From Isoperla grammatica (lineage: Eukaryota > Arthropoda > Insecta > Plecoptera > Perlodidae): 64,000 nt of DNA. Made by a program: the position numbers and the translations under genes. Location of the stretch: contig OX246748.1 of the NCBI GenBank assembly GCA_945910005.1, positions 8,967,363-9,031,362 on the forward strand, given 5' to 3'. Positions 35,564 to 46,480 of the stretch are shown piece by piece (the stretch's first letter is position 1; every line of letters begins with the position of its first letter). The notes beneath the pieces are model-generated. The model was not told the origin of the DNA. It ran no database searches and worked only from the letters and a program-made list of their open reading frames with translations.

Positions 35564-36060
35564 CATGTCACATCCGGTTAACAGGACCGGTTGTGTCAAC
35601 TGTGTGACTTGCCAAACAGAAAAAGGAAGCGACACAACCCCGGCGGTCGGCGTCATCGGTGGAGGAGTCAGCGCGGGGGCGATACCCACTATGTGGGGGG
35701 GCATGTCACAAGCGGTTGACACGACCGGTTGTGTCAAGTGTGTGTCAACTGTGTGACTTGCCATAAAAATTGTATTATTTGTACTGTGATCACTGATTAG
35801 TGATTAGATAATATACTACTACACTTATGTATACGTAACTTAGATTCATTTTTTGATTTTGCTAATCCGCTAATATTTAATTGCGTTATTCAGGCAATGG
35901 AAATTGATAATGTAGATAGTAGACTAAACATAATGCCAACAAAACGGAAGAGAAACAATTGCGGCGGTCGGCGTCAGCGGTTGAGGCGTCAGCGGTGGAG
36001 GCGTCAGCGGTTGAGGCGTCAGCGCGGGGGCGATACCCACCGTGTGGGACAGTTTAATCC
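35564..36060. repeat. Local duplications, GC-rich
   Basis: Copy pair one: CATGTCACATCCGGTTAAC to GTGTGACTTGCC (35,564-35,613) and 35,702-35,762 with a 10-bp insertion. Copy pair two: GCGGTCGGCGTCATCGGTGG to GGGGGCGATACCCAC (35,642-35,691) and 35,963-36,040, the latter expanded by a 15-bp unit (GAGGCGTCAGCGGTT) into three copies. The small frames over it are repeat by-products. Confidence 0.8.
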
Positions 36061-36317
36061 AGGCCCGATCCCAGATAATGTAACAATTCATGGTTAATGT
36101 GAAAAAACATAGTTTTCTCTACTGACTGTGAAAAATTCGCGTCAAGAGTAATTTAAAATTCATATATATTACTGGGTATATTATATTGTCATCCTAAATT
36201 ATCATGATTTTGAATAATATCCTAGTTTTGAAGCATTAGACTGCTTTACGCGGCGTAATGTATTCATCGAAGTGACAACAATCACACCAAATAGCAACGT
36301 AGTAAAGATTTGTTCCA

Positions 36318-36380
36318 TGGCCCGATAGTTCAATTGGCAAGAGCATCGGTATGTAGGGTTCAATCCCCATTTTTACGACA
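36318..36380 (+). repeat. tRNA-like Pol III head, truncated
   Basis: GGCCCGATAGTTCAATTGGC gives an A box and a D-arm-like stretch, followed by AAGAGCATCGGTA. A B box GGTTCAATCCCC comes only about 25 nt after the A box end, so most of the anticodon arm is missing. It is a tRNA pseudogene or a SINE head, not a functional tRNA. Confidence 0.55.
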
Positions 36381-36530
36381 ATTGATAGTATCAAATACCA
36401 TGTTTCCTAATATATATTTAAGAGCATGCTAATTTATAACCAACCAAAGATTATAAAATCTTTGTTCGAACTATCATTGAGTCACTGTTTAGTTGTCTTG
36501 TGAGTGCTGATATAGGGTGTAATGAGAACT

Positions 36531-36695
36531 TATCAAAACACCTCCAAAACGCCTAAAAATCTCTGTGGGTTCCTTTGTTAGACATCTCCCCACAAACCCA
36601 CCGCGGTTCGTTAGCTTGGCCACTCTGCTAACTTGTGTGCCGTGTGGATGGATATTTATAATTTTGTGATTTTCTTGTTAGAAACATGATCACCC
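36531..36695. mobile_element. hAT-like element, one end
   Basis: Shares AAAACACCTNCAAAANCGCC and ACAAACCCACCGCGGTTCG with the inner part of the 9,048-9,474 element (9,345-9,412). It ends ...AACATGATCACCCT, an inverted match of the AGGGTGACCAT end. The left end with TCCCGG repeats is absent. This is a truncated relative. Confidence 0.55.
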
Positions 36696-37560
36696 TACTT
36701 TTAGTAGCTTAGGCCAACAGACTGAAATTGCTCAATTGTCAGGGCTCATGTGACGCTAGCTCGTCTTTGTCGCCGCTTATGAAAGCCGAGATATTCACTG
36801 TAAAAGGTACATTCGGTGCTCGATTCAGCCTACCCGATCTCAATGAAATTAGAGTGTTCGTGGATGGATTATTTAGCATTACGTGGAGACGCAGTTTCTA
36901 CTGTTGTCAGGGAGCGCGGGAACAAAGTATTATCGTCATTACATGTAATGTGGTAGGAACTTGAAAGAAACGGGCTACTTTGAAGAGGATATTGATAATA
37001 AAGACAAAATTTTTGATCACCTTTTACAACGGCAGCCACCGTTGTAACAATACCAAGATAACTTGATTCGATTAGTTATTATGATAAATAATATCATTAT
37101 TACTCATCTTTACTTCACAGCTAGCTCTTAAGCGTCAAGGGATATTGAAGATGACGGACATGTAGACAAAATGTAGATTGGAAGTGGCTGGGACTTGTTT
37201 AACAAAAACGGGACTCGAAACGAACGGCCATGCGATGCTATTGACTCCGATTGCCTGGTGTTCAACGACGTACTCATCAGCAAGACTATAGAACTCGAGG
37301 GCAGGATATCGAACAGAAACACTTTGAAATCCAATGCCAGCAGAGAAACTCAGAAGGAGGGCTTGAGCCCCAATGCAAGACACTATGGTCCTAATAGATA
37401 AGCTAAGATATTTTAATTCGATATACTGTGATTTTTTGTAATTGTATCTATTATTTTTTGTTATTTTTATTATTATTTAACAACGTTAATAAATAAATTG
37501 GTTAATGGGTGGGAAGAGGAAATCGGAGGACCTCATTTCCTCACCTTTTACGATAGACGG
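36696..37560. other. Intergenic, no recognisable gene
   Basis: The frames at 36,728-36,964 and 37,195-37,401 have no start context, splice partner or family that I recognise. A short C-like GTGTTCAACGACGTACTCA is at 37,258-37,277. Otherwise nothing. Confidence 0.45.
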
Positions 37561-38110
37561 ATGATTGATTGATTGATTAATGGGGCTTAACGTCTCATAT
37601 TTATGCAACGCTGGCTTATCGAGACGATGAGCGGGTGATAATGAAGATGAGAAAGATGATAATGAAGAATAAAGCCACATCAGAATCAGATCCATTGTAA
37701 CTCGCGTGGGTCGTCATACAGGAGTCCAGCAAGGGAGGGCAGGGCAATGTGGGAGGAGAAATCTTCAGTGGGACAATGGGGTTGTGGGGGGGGGGAAGGG
37801 GGGGTCTCCTTTCGTCGCCTCTTACGACTAGCAGTGTCACTCTGGGCCTATTCTACCCCGGGCCGAGACGGGTCTCCTTTTGTCGCCTCTTACGACTAGC
37901 AGAGTCACTCTGGGTCTGTTCTTCCCCGGGCCCAGGGTAGGGCCAAGTGGGAGGAGAAATATTCAATGAGACAGTGGGGAGGAAAGAGACAGGGTCTCCT
38001 TTTGTCGCCTCTAACGACTAGCAGTGGGGTGTGTGTGTGGGGTGGAAAGTGGGGGGGAAAGGGGATTGGGGTGTGGACTGCACTTCGTCTGACTTCTCCT
38101 AACGTCATCT
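37561..38110 (-). mobile_element. Composite SINE-like cluster (A, A-tail, A/B)
   Basis: A full A element runs from the GATT run at 37,561 to GGGCCGAGACGGG at about 37,871. A second A tail (TCTCCTTTTGTCGCCTCTTA ... CCCCGGGCCCAG) follows to 37,934. A third partial unit starts AGGGCCAAGTGGGAGGAGAA and switches at about 38,057 into the B block (GGGGTGTGGACTGCACTTCG), cut at 38,100. These unit junctions imply unequal exchange between copies. Confidence 0.8.
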
Positions 38111-38889
38111 TAGGCCAAATTATACTTCGTATCCAGACAGCCACACGTTATGACGAAAAGGAATGTGAAGGTTAGAAGGGGGAAGAGTCGAAGGTAATAA
38201 ATGATGAATACCAAAACGACAAAAGATATGGTCTAGTCACCAAGACAATGGGCCTACCGCAGATGTATGGTGACAGAAGCCCTAATGAACCATTATGTCC
38301 ACGCACAAAGTCCAAAACGATGTCTATTCCAAACCAACAGAATCCATATCAGACACCATCCAACAGAACCACTTTTTCAGCTGCACTTCCAAGTTCGTTC
38401 GCTTGTTATTAAGCGAGCGAAGCGAGCATCTCCACTAGACTCTTATGGCACTTCGTTCTGTTTTTTACGTATTAGAAACAGAAATTACATTTCCAATGCT
38501 GTCAATAACTGTTTAGTAACGGTGGTGGACCGCGGCAAAAACATGACAACGAAAATTCTTAGCAACGCACATTGCACTGCATTCACAATGTCGGGAAGTA
38601 TAATATCTATGGTAATTAGACAAAATTTGCAATGCGCATTCTTGAATTGTTGTTTATTGTTGATTTTATTAACTTTGAGATCTTTTCGACAGACAGTTCG
38701 TAGATATTGATTGACGAATTTAGTTCGTAAATATTCGTCAAACAGAACGTTTTCCTAGTATATTATAACTCTAGACTTTAACGGCGATCTTGAAAATTTT
38801 GATATGCATAAAAGGACTTTTATGTTTTTATTATTTCTTGTTGAACGACGAACTCGACTACTATGAATAACTAACTACTGATGAATAAA
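38111..38889. other. Intergenic, longest unexplained open frame
   Basis: A 147-codon frame (38,267-38,710) is open but begins at GTG, matches no family that I recognise and has no splice or promoter context. AAGCGAGCGAAGCGAGC at about 38,411 is a short internal repeat. No gene is called. Confidence 0.4.
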
Positions 38890-39105
38890 TAACTGACTAC
38901 GACTAAGTAGGAGGGTGGTGACGAAAGGGGAGGTAAAGGGAAATGGGAGGATGTGGACTAGATTTCGTCTGGTGTGTCTACCTAGACCTGTCCGGCTAGG
39001 GTCGCTTTATACCAGAAGCATACGCTTCAGCCGGCATAGCTCTCAGTATCACCAAAGCACGCAAACCCGTCCACCGCGATATGGTAGCAAGCAGTCTTTG
39101 GGCAA
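38890..39105 (-). mobile_element. SINE-like element, B type, diverged and short
   Basis: Contains AAGTAGGAGGGTGGTGACGA, GATGTGGACTAGATTTCGTC, AGCATACGCTTCAGCCGGCA and the decayed terminal hairpin CCGTCCACCGCGATATGGTA ... GGGCAAG. The shared-block start is missing. Confidence 0.7.
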
Positions 39106-39425
39106 GACGAAAAGATAGATTTAAGTGTGAAAGAGGAAATCGGAGGATTTCTGTACGTTGCCTGGAACAACAAACAACCCAAGACGAATATGAGTCAAAG
39201 TGTACCCTACACAAAGACAAGGGAGAAATTATGAAAGCTCCTCAGAAATATGTCTTTAAAAAGTAGATATTTATCAGGATATTGCCTTAGGACTTAGTAT
39301 TTTATTTAACAAGCAATTTGCTCGACAGTAATGACACATTACATACGTCACATATAGGCGGTCCTTTGTCTTCAGTTTACCATGGTTGAAATAGGTGGGC
39401 GAGTAATTGTATTACTTTATCATTG

Positions 39426-39427
<2 letters not shown>

Positions 39428-39494
<67 letters not shown>

Positions 39495-39500
39495 TATTAT
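39428..39500 (+). repeat. (ATT)n microsatellite
   Basis: About twenty ATT units with one interruption near 39,490. Confidence 0.95.
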
Positions 39501-41040
39501 TAATATCACTGTTAATAATTGTTGTTATTATAATTATTTATCCCAGCACAGTTTATACAAACCAGAAATACATCAGGATGTAATAAAACAAAACATTATT
39601 GAATGTATCCAGTGGTTAAAGTCGACTCGGAGAAGTAACAGTAACGTCAGGGGTCTGGGGGGTGCGGCCCCCTAGTTTTGACTGCAGGGAATTTGTTCAA
39701 GGTATTTTATCTCAAACACTTTAAAATGGCTCTGGAGAGGGGTCGAGGGGTTGAGAATTTTGATAAAATAAAAATGTTCGACAAAATGTTCAATATTATT
39801 CGTCAATCTGCAAACAATCCATACAAGGTAGTGCCGGTACGGCATATCGTCGGAATTTTTAGTAACGGTATGCATACCGGCTCATAACGCCCCACTTGAA
39901 CCAGTGAATGTATCACAGACAATCTTGGCCAAAACCGGCGTTAACATGTTACACGGATAATTACGGATGTAATGTCATTTCCATAGGTACCTTTTTCACT
40001 TCAGTCGGTAGTCTTATTAGATCTTGCTTATTATTTCTTCGTTAACGATGTACTTAATAGCTCATCTAACGTCGGTTGAGGGCGTTAGGGTTTAGAAAAT
40101 GTAGAAGGTAGATATACAGATTTGTGGGTCATTCATGGAAAACGAAAATTCATGCTGGAGAGCCTCATAGAGCTCATATAAAAAGTTTTTTTTTTTTAAA
40201 ACAAAACTCCGTGGAAAAAAAACAAAACTCAACGCAAAAAATCCTCGACGGGTACAGATGTAAGACAACCAACAGATTATATGTGGAAGCTTCTCTGATA
40301 TTATCTTAATTGACAGAACTTTTATCTACAACATAAGCGGTTAGTCTTCCTGTTGTTGCTTGGGCAACTATTTTAGCTTTGCTCAAACTTTTTGATTTAT
40401 TTATTTACCAATTTGTGTTTAAATACGTAATCAATAAGGTAATATGAGGGAGCAATTATCATCATTTTGTCTTATAGCTGCAACAGGACCGAGGTCCCAC
40501 TAGTGCAAATTTAATATACTGTATATGATATGTATAAGATGTATGTATAAAATGATGTACATGCGTATTACGGTGGCCTATTTTTATATTTAGGCAACAT
40601 TAAATTTGTATATAAATTTTGTTTAGTTTATACATACATTTTTTCTTTTTGTAGTTATTATTTAAAAATGATAAATTTTCAAGTTATTGTATGTTATTCT
40701 GTGTCATGTGGCAACAGCTTTGGCTGCGGAGACCGAAGAAAGATTGCTATTATTAATATTATTATTGTATACGATGAAGATGGGTCAAGTTGGAGAAGCA
40801 ATATACAAAGGAGTTTATAGGGAGGAAATGGAGGTCCCATTGTCTCCTTTTACGACTCGCAAGGTCACATTGGGCGATATTCTACCTCTGCCCATCAACG
40901 TTTTTGACACGTCCATGATGGGGGTGTGTGGAAAACGGCTCTCTCGAAGACTTTCGTTCGACACTCTAGGTGTAAGTGATGCGACTCATTCTCGTAAATT
41001 CTTCTTCTAAAGAGTCTTTGCCTTATTTATCTTCTTTGTC
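39501..41040. other. Intergenic, no recognisable gene
   Basis: Contains GCAACAGGACCGAGGTCCCA at about 40,482 (same block as 26,591), a C-type start near 40,045 and a decayed tail at 40,845-40,890 (CTCCTTTTACGACTCGCAAG). The frame at 40,687-41,010 covers that repeat. Confidence 0.45.
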
Positions 41041-41347
41041 TTAACTTAATCGCCTTCAGAAATAATATTATGGCACTCGCCACAGTCGTCTATGCCTCTT
41101 TATCAGTCAGAAACACTTAGTCAGTTGTATCTTATAATTATATTTTCATTCATATTATGTTTTCATGTTTTTTGTTTTGTATTTTATATTTTGTATTTTG
41201 TATTATGTTCATTATTATATTTAGATTTTAAGTAATTTTAGTATGGGTTGGCAGTCACTCTGGTGTTTGGAGCTGTGCTCTTTTCTGCCAACCCCCATTC
41301 ACTTTTGTAGTAAATGGAAATGATAAATAAATAAATAAATAAATAAA
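41041..41347 (+). mobile_element. Probable LINE 3' end with hairpin and (TAAA)n tail
   Basis: AT-rich sequence leads to an inverted repeat ATGGGTTGGCAG (41,243-41,254) / CTGCCAACCCCCAT (41,285-41,298) with a 30-nt loop, then about 20 nt and a (TAAA)n run at 41,322-41,347. A 3' hairpin followed by a short-unit tail is typical of several non-LTR retrotransposon groups. No reverse transcriptase frame remains, so the family is unassigned. Confidence 0.45.
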
Positions 41348-41399
41348 CAATGGTTCAGGGCACAAAAAAGAAGTTGTTTAAAAGGATCCATATACTTAT

Positions 41400-42720
41400 T
41401 ACTTACTATTGTTACAATACTTAGGTTTGTGATAGGAGGTGGGTGGTTTGATGGAGCTCTTGCTATGGACTTTAAAGACGCGAGTGACATTGACGCTATG
41501 GCCTGTCTATACATATTTTATTTGTTAGTTATACTTTTCATGGTTCAGGGAACAAAAGAGGTTGGTTAAAAGTGTCCATATACTTATTACTTACTGTTGT
41601 TACAATACTTTGGTTTATGATGGGAGGTGGGTAGTTTGATGGAGCTCCTGTTGTGGACACTCAAGTGGCGAGTGATATTGAAGCTATGGCCTGTCTATAC
41701 ATACTTAATTTGTTAGTAATAGTTTTCATGGCTCAAGGCACAAAAGAGGTTGGTTAAAAGAGTCCTTATAATTATTTATATTATTGTTACAATACTTTGG
41801 TTTATGAAGGGAGGTGGATGGTTTGATGGAGCTCTTGCTATGGACTTAAAAGAGGTGAGTGACCTTGACGCTATGGCCTGTCTATACATATTTCATTTGT
41901 TAGTAATAGTTTTCATGGCTCAAGGCACAAAAGAGGTTGGTTAAAAGTGTCCATATAATTATTTATATTATTGTTACAATACTTTGGTTTATGAAGAGAG
42001 GTGGATGGTTTGATGGGAGCTCTTGCTATGGACTTATAAGAGGTGAGTGACCTTGACGCTATGGCCTGTCTATACATATTTCATTTGTTAGTTATAGTTT
42101 TCATGGCACAAAAAAGATATTGGTCAAAAGTGTCGATATACTTATTTATACTATTGTTACATTACTTTGGTTTATGATGAGAGGTGGGTGGTTTGATGGA
42201 ACTCTTGTTATGGACTTGAACAAGTGTCCACATACTTATTTATACTATTGTTTTTGTAACAATACTTTGGTTTATGATGGGAGGTGGGGGGGTTTGATGG
42301 AGCTCTTGTTATGGACTTGAACAAGTGTCCACATACTTATTTATACTATTGTTTTTGTAACAATACTTTGGTTTATGATGGGAGGTGGGTGGTTTCATGG
42401 AGCTCTTCCCGTGGACAATGAAGACGCGAGTGACGTTGACGCTATAGGCCATAGCGTCTATACATATTTCATTTGTTAGTTATACTTTCCATGGTTCTAG
42501 GCACAAAAGAGAGGTTGGTCAAAATTGTCCATATACTTATTATTTACTTTTGTTACAATTATTTGGTTTATGATGAGAGGTGGGTGGTTTGATGGAGCTA
42601 TTGCTATAGACTTTCAAGAGGTGAGTGACATTGACGCTATGGCTTGTCTGTACATATTTCATTTGTTAGTAATACTTTAGATGATTCAGAGCACAAACAA
42701 GACGTTGGTTAAAAGTGTCC
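41400..42720. repeat. Tandem repeat of about 187 bp, 8 partial to full copies
   Basis: GAGGTGGNTGGTTTGATGGA recurs near 41,437, 41,624, 41,811, 41,999, 42,181, 42,278, 42,380 and 42,575. The full unit also holds GACGCTATGGCCTGTCTATA, CATATTTCATTTGTTAGTTA and GGCACAAAAGAGGTTGGTTA. Three central units lack about 90 bp. Small frames within it are not supported. Confidence 0.92.
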
Positions 42721-43352
42721 ATAGAATTAGTCCAAACTTTCGACCTAATAAGATGTCATCGTCAGCTAGTATTTTACATATTGGAAAGCTCATTCAGCGT
42801 TATTCCGTACTATATTTACCCCCAACTATCATCGCACTAACGTTGTAGTTCTAACCATACATTTGTTTATACTTGTAATGTACTTTAATTTTTTAAATCT
42901 AGTAAAACACAGTAAATGTAATCATCATATTTATTATTAACTTTAAGACGTATTGGAGGAAATAAGACAACAAAATTAGATATAGGGGTTGGTAGAAAGG
43001 GTAAATTGGAGGCCCTCATATCGTTGCCTCCTTCGATTAGCGGAGTCACCCTGGGCCAAATTCAGGCCCAGACGGGGAATATAGAATTATTTCATAATAA
43101 TAACACACTCCCAAAACTCATTACAGTGTTATATGGAACATGAATTTATAGTTGTGCAACTTTGTTCTATTCAATGAACTATTGATTGAATGTTAGTGTT
43201 GAGGTAACGTGAAAGTTACTCAAGACGGATATTTACTGGAGAAACACTGTGTTTATTGTGTTCACGGTCACTTGACCCGTATTCCGTGTGTATACTGACC
43301 AAATAATTGCGTTTTCAATCACAATTCATTTGTAGTTTTACTTTGTACTCGA
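42721..43352. other. Intergenic with one A-type tail
   Basis: A decayed element at 42,945-43,077 ends CACCCTGGGCCAAATTCAGG then CCCAGACGGGG. The rest is AT-rich and unrecognised. Confidence 0.5.
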
Positions 43353-43410
43353 CAATACAATACAATACAATACAATACAATACAATACAATACAATACAA
43401 TACAATACAA
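43353..43410 (+). repeat. (CAATA)n microsatellite
   Basis: About eleven and a half perfect CAATA units. Confidence 0.97.
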
Positions 43411-43648
43411 CTGACATATATGACCTCGGCCAAATCCAAACATCGCAAGGGTCGTCGTAAGGGGTAACAAAATACAAATAGAGAGGGGATATGGTTTAGA
43501 GCGATTACTAGATATTTAAATCTCAAACGTTGAAAGTACCAATAACAGATCAAAAAGTGGAAAATTGTGATGATGGGGAAAAGGGCGAATCAATGCCATG
43601 TTAGAGAGCCGTATTTCTGAACACAGCGAGCAAGACCTAGTGTAAATC

Positions 43649-43712
43649 AAGGTCCTTAATTCCCCTGGCGGGGGCTCGTTACCGAAACTCCGCTAGGGGA
43701 TCGACGGACCTT
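43649..43712. other. Stable imperfect hairpin
   Basis: Outer arms AAGGTCC (43,649-43,655) and GGACCTT (43,706-43,712). Inner arms CCCCTGGCGG (43,662-43,671) and CCGCTAGGGG (43,690-43,699) pair over ten positions with one G-U. The loop is CTCGTTACCGAAACT-like. A similar loop word (CTCGTTGCCGAACC) occurs at about 20,891. Function unknown. Confidence 0.6.
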
Positions 43713-44639
43713 GGGTGTAAATAATTCGAACATCGGAATACCAAAATAGAAGCCATTGCAGTACGTTTATTAAAGATATCTATCCACGGCATATGACGGG
43801 TGTAATGTCACTCTTACGACAGGCAGAGGTATCCTGGACCGTATCTGTCAAGGAGAAAACGCTAAATTGTAGGGACCGTACAAGTAGTTTTGTGTTTCAC
43901 GATGTGCTCGAAAACAGGTTATGACAAATAAAAGCGATTTCTGATCTAGATTGATTTTATTTCAGGTAGGGTCGCACCACTGTCGTTACCACCTATACCG
44001 GTGTCAGGACTGCGTAATTTGTTTGGTTATTCTCATGGTACTTTGGAAGTATTCACTGTATTTGTGGCCTTAACCCATTTAGGAACCATTTATTTGTTTG
44101 GAAATGTTATATTTGCATAAACATAACAAATTTGGCGATTTATTATAATAATATAATTTAATAATATAATAATAACAATATATAAATAATATAATAAGAA
44201 TAAAGGTCAGTGAGAATTGGTAAGGAGTTCAATCCTCCGAAACTTTTAACTTCTTAACATGTAGAACCAATTATGTGACTTCCAATGAAACAAACAAACT
44301 GAGGCCAATAATTCCCATGTTGTCACCAGTGACGTAAATTTCATTGAAAGTTTGCAATAAAAGTTTGAAAAATTAATTTCTATGTGACTTATTCTTTAGA
44401 ACTAGAAAATATAATATAGATGGTATAGGTTAATGTTAATTTATGTTATAATAATGTTAGGGACAACAATTCTGTGTATCTATTGTATACATTTTGAACA
44501 AAATAAAATTATCTTTCAGCTCAAAATTTGACAGTTTTTTGAGTTTATTGAGTTTATTGGGTTTAAGGGCGCCTCAACCAGTTAGGTCATTTTGCGCCAC
44601 CAAGATAATGTAACTCGTTACTTATTGTTTTATTGCATG
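43713..44639. other. Intergenic, no recognisable gene
   Basis: A tail fragment (CTCTTACGACAGGCAGAGGT) lies at 43,812-43,831 and a weak C-type start at 43,890. The remainder is AT-rich. Confidence 0.45.
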
Positions 44640-44897
44640 ATTGATTAATGGGGCTTAACGTCTCATATTTATGCAACGATGGCTAAATGAGACGATGAGC
44701 GGGTGATAATGAAGATTAGAAAGATGATAATGAAGAATAAAGCCACATCCGAATCAGATCCATTGTACGTCACGTGAGTCGTCATACGGGAGTCCAGCAA
44801 GGGAGGGCAGGGCCAAGTGGGAGGAGAAATATTCAATGGGACAGTGGGAGGGAAAGGGGATTGATGTGTGGACTGCACTTCGTCTGACTTCTCCTTT
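44640..44897 (-). mobile_element. SINE-like element, long shared block with truncated B end
   Basis: GATTGATTAATGGGGCTTAA, GTCCAGCAAGGGAGGGCAGG and GATGTGTGGACTGCACTTCG are clear; it stops at GACTTCTCC, so the inner B block and terminal hairpin are missing. Confidence 0.8.
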
Positions 44898-46410
44898 AAC
44901 GCCGAAATAGATAGATCAATATATGAACGAATGAATCTTTTTAAAGTCTTAAAAAATCCGACTTCGCCCCCAGACCTCTTTCTGTTCCCATACCTCGCAA
45001 CCCGAAATAATTTCTAGGTTACTTATTTTGTATTTTAATTATTTATTATTTTTTGGTTGACAACGTACCAAACTACTATGATGATTTGACGTGGGGGGTG
45101 TTTGGAGGAAAGGGACAACGGACGTATGAAGGGGTGGAAACGAGAAAGGGCGGTCTCTACCAAAACCACTGATAAAGAATACGATTCTGAACATACACAC
45201 TACTGATAAAAAAATTAAAAAAATGGAAAATAAATGGCATAAAACAATTGGGAACAATCTTGGTTTTTGTGGGCCTCCCAAGACTACATTTACATACCCC
45301 GGTAGACCTTGAAATTCTAAATTATTTTTGATGACTAATTAAAGCCTGGACTTTCCAATACAATCCATTCTTGTTTCCAGATTATTTGACGTTTATTAAG
45401 GACCAATAAAAAGCAATGAAAACAGGGTTAATTCTAAGGCTTTCCCATTTCTTGACATATTATTGTATCAATAGTAACTTAACATTATCTTTCGACTCAG
45501 ATAACAAAACAACGAAAAAAAAAAACACTGAAAGCAACAAAACATTTATCAGTTTAAGTTTTCGTATTGTATTAATTAGGTGTTTATTTGTAAATTTATC
45601 ATTGGTTTTTGTACGACGTGAAAAAAAAATTACGAGGGGAAAATTAGTTTAAAGGGGTTGATGGGTTGAAAAGGGAAATGTCGTCACCACTAAAAGCTGG
45701 CAGAGATATCGTGGGTAAAACTCTATACTTGGCCTATACGGTGCTTTTGTTGTATGGGACGTGTTGTGATTGGAGGGCGGTTACGTCGGAAAGGGGCCAG
45801 TGTTAATGAGCAGTAAGATATAGATAAAGTGCAACATGAACTTGAGGAAAAATACCAACGTTTTATAGAATTGTTGGTTAACGGCGTCCTCGACAACTTC
45901 GTCATACAACCGGGGGGTTATGGGGTAAATGAACAAGTAGGAGGACAATTGTCTAACGAAAGATGAGGACCTCAGTTTGTCGATTTTTGCGACTTGCAGA
46001 GTAATGGATAAGTTATTATCTCTTGCTTGTATCTCAACAACACTTCAGAAGTTGAAAATTATCTCCCATATTTGATCTAATCATTCAAGTAACTCTAATT
46101 ACCTTAGTTAAAACTGTCATACATTATTTAATAGCGACCGTTTATTTCATTCGCCTTAATTATAATCCGGATTAGAATTTTAAAACAAAAAATCACTTTT
46201 CTTCCCTCTTAAAAACCAGTTGTATCATAACTTATCCACTAAAAACTTTCATAACGAAACATTTGTTTACATTAATCCAAATTACTCAATTAATATCAAA
46301 ACCCATTCTCTTTTCTGGTGTTTGTGTACCTGTTACTACCTGTATAATGCTATTTCCGAGTACATTGTCACGGGCGCTTGGTTACGAGTCTTAGTGGTGT
46401 GCGACTAATA
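44898..46410. other. Upstream flank of gene 2
   Basis: Decayed C-type fragments at about 45,055-45,170, 45,640-45,800 and 45,880-46,010. The last 400 bp before the promoter show no repeat copy that I recognise. Confidence 0.5.
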
Positions 46411-46480
46411 TATATAAGCGTGGGTTTCTGGGTTAGCTTCACTCAAGCTTCAGTGTTTATACAGACAACACGAAATCAAC
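46411..46480 (+). promoter_or_regulatory. Core promoter and 5'UTR of gene 2
   Basis: TATATAAG at 46,411-46,418. A TCACT initiator with its A at 46,441 is 30 nt downstream, and TTCAGTG (A at 46,452) is an alternative. The ATG at 46,481 follows a leader of about 29-40 nt, in a good context (ATCAACATG). Confidence 0.75.

Noticed and set aside
36318..36380. Functional tRNA gene
   Set aside because: The A and B boxes are too close; the anticodon stem-loop is missing and no paired acceptor stem can be drawn.
38267..38710. 147-codon open frame as a gene
   Set aside because: Non-ATG start, no recognisable domain, no splice sites or promoter, and ordinary AT-rich composition.
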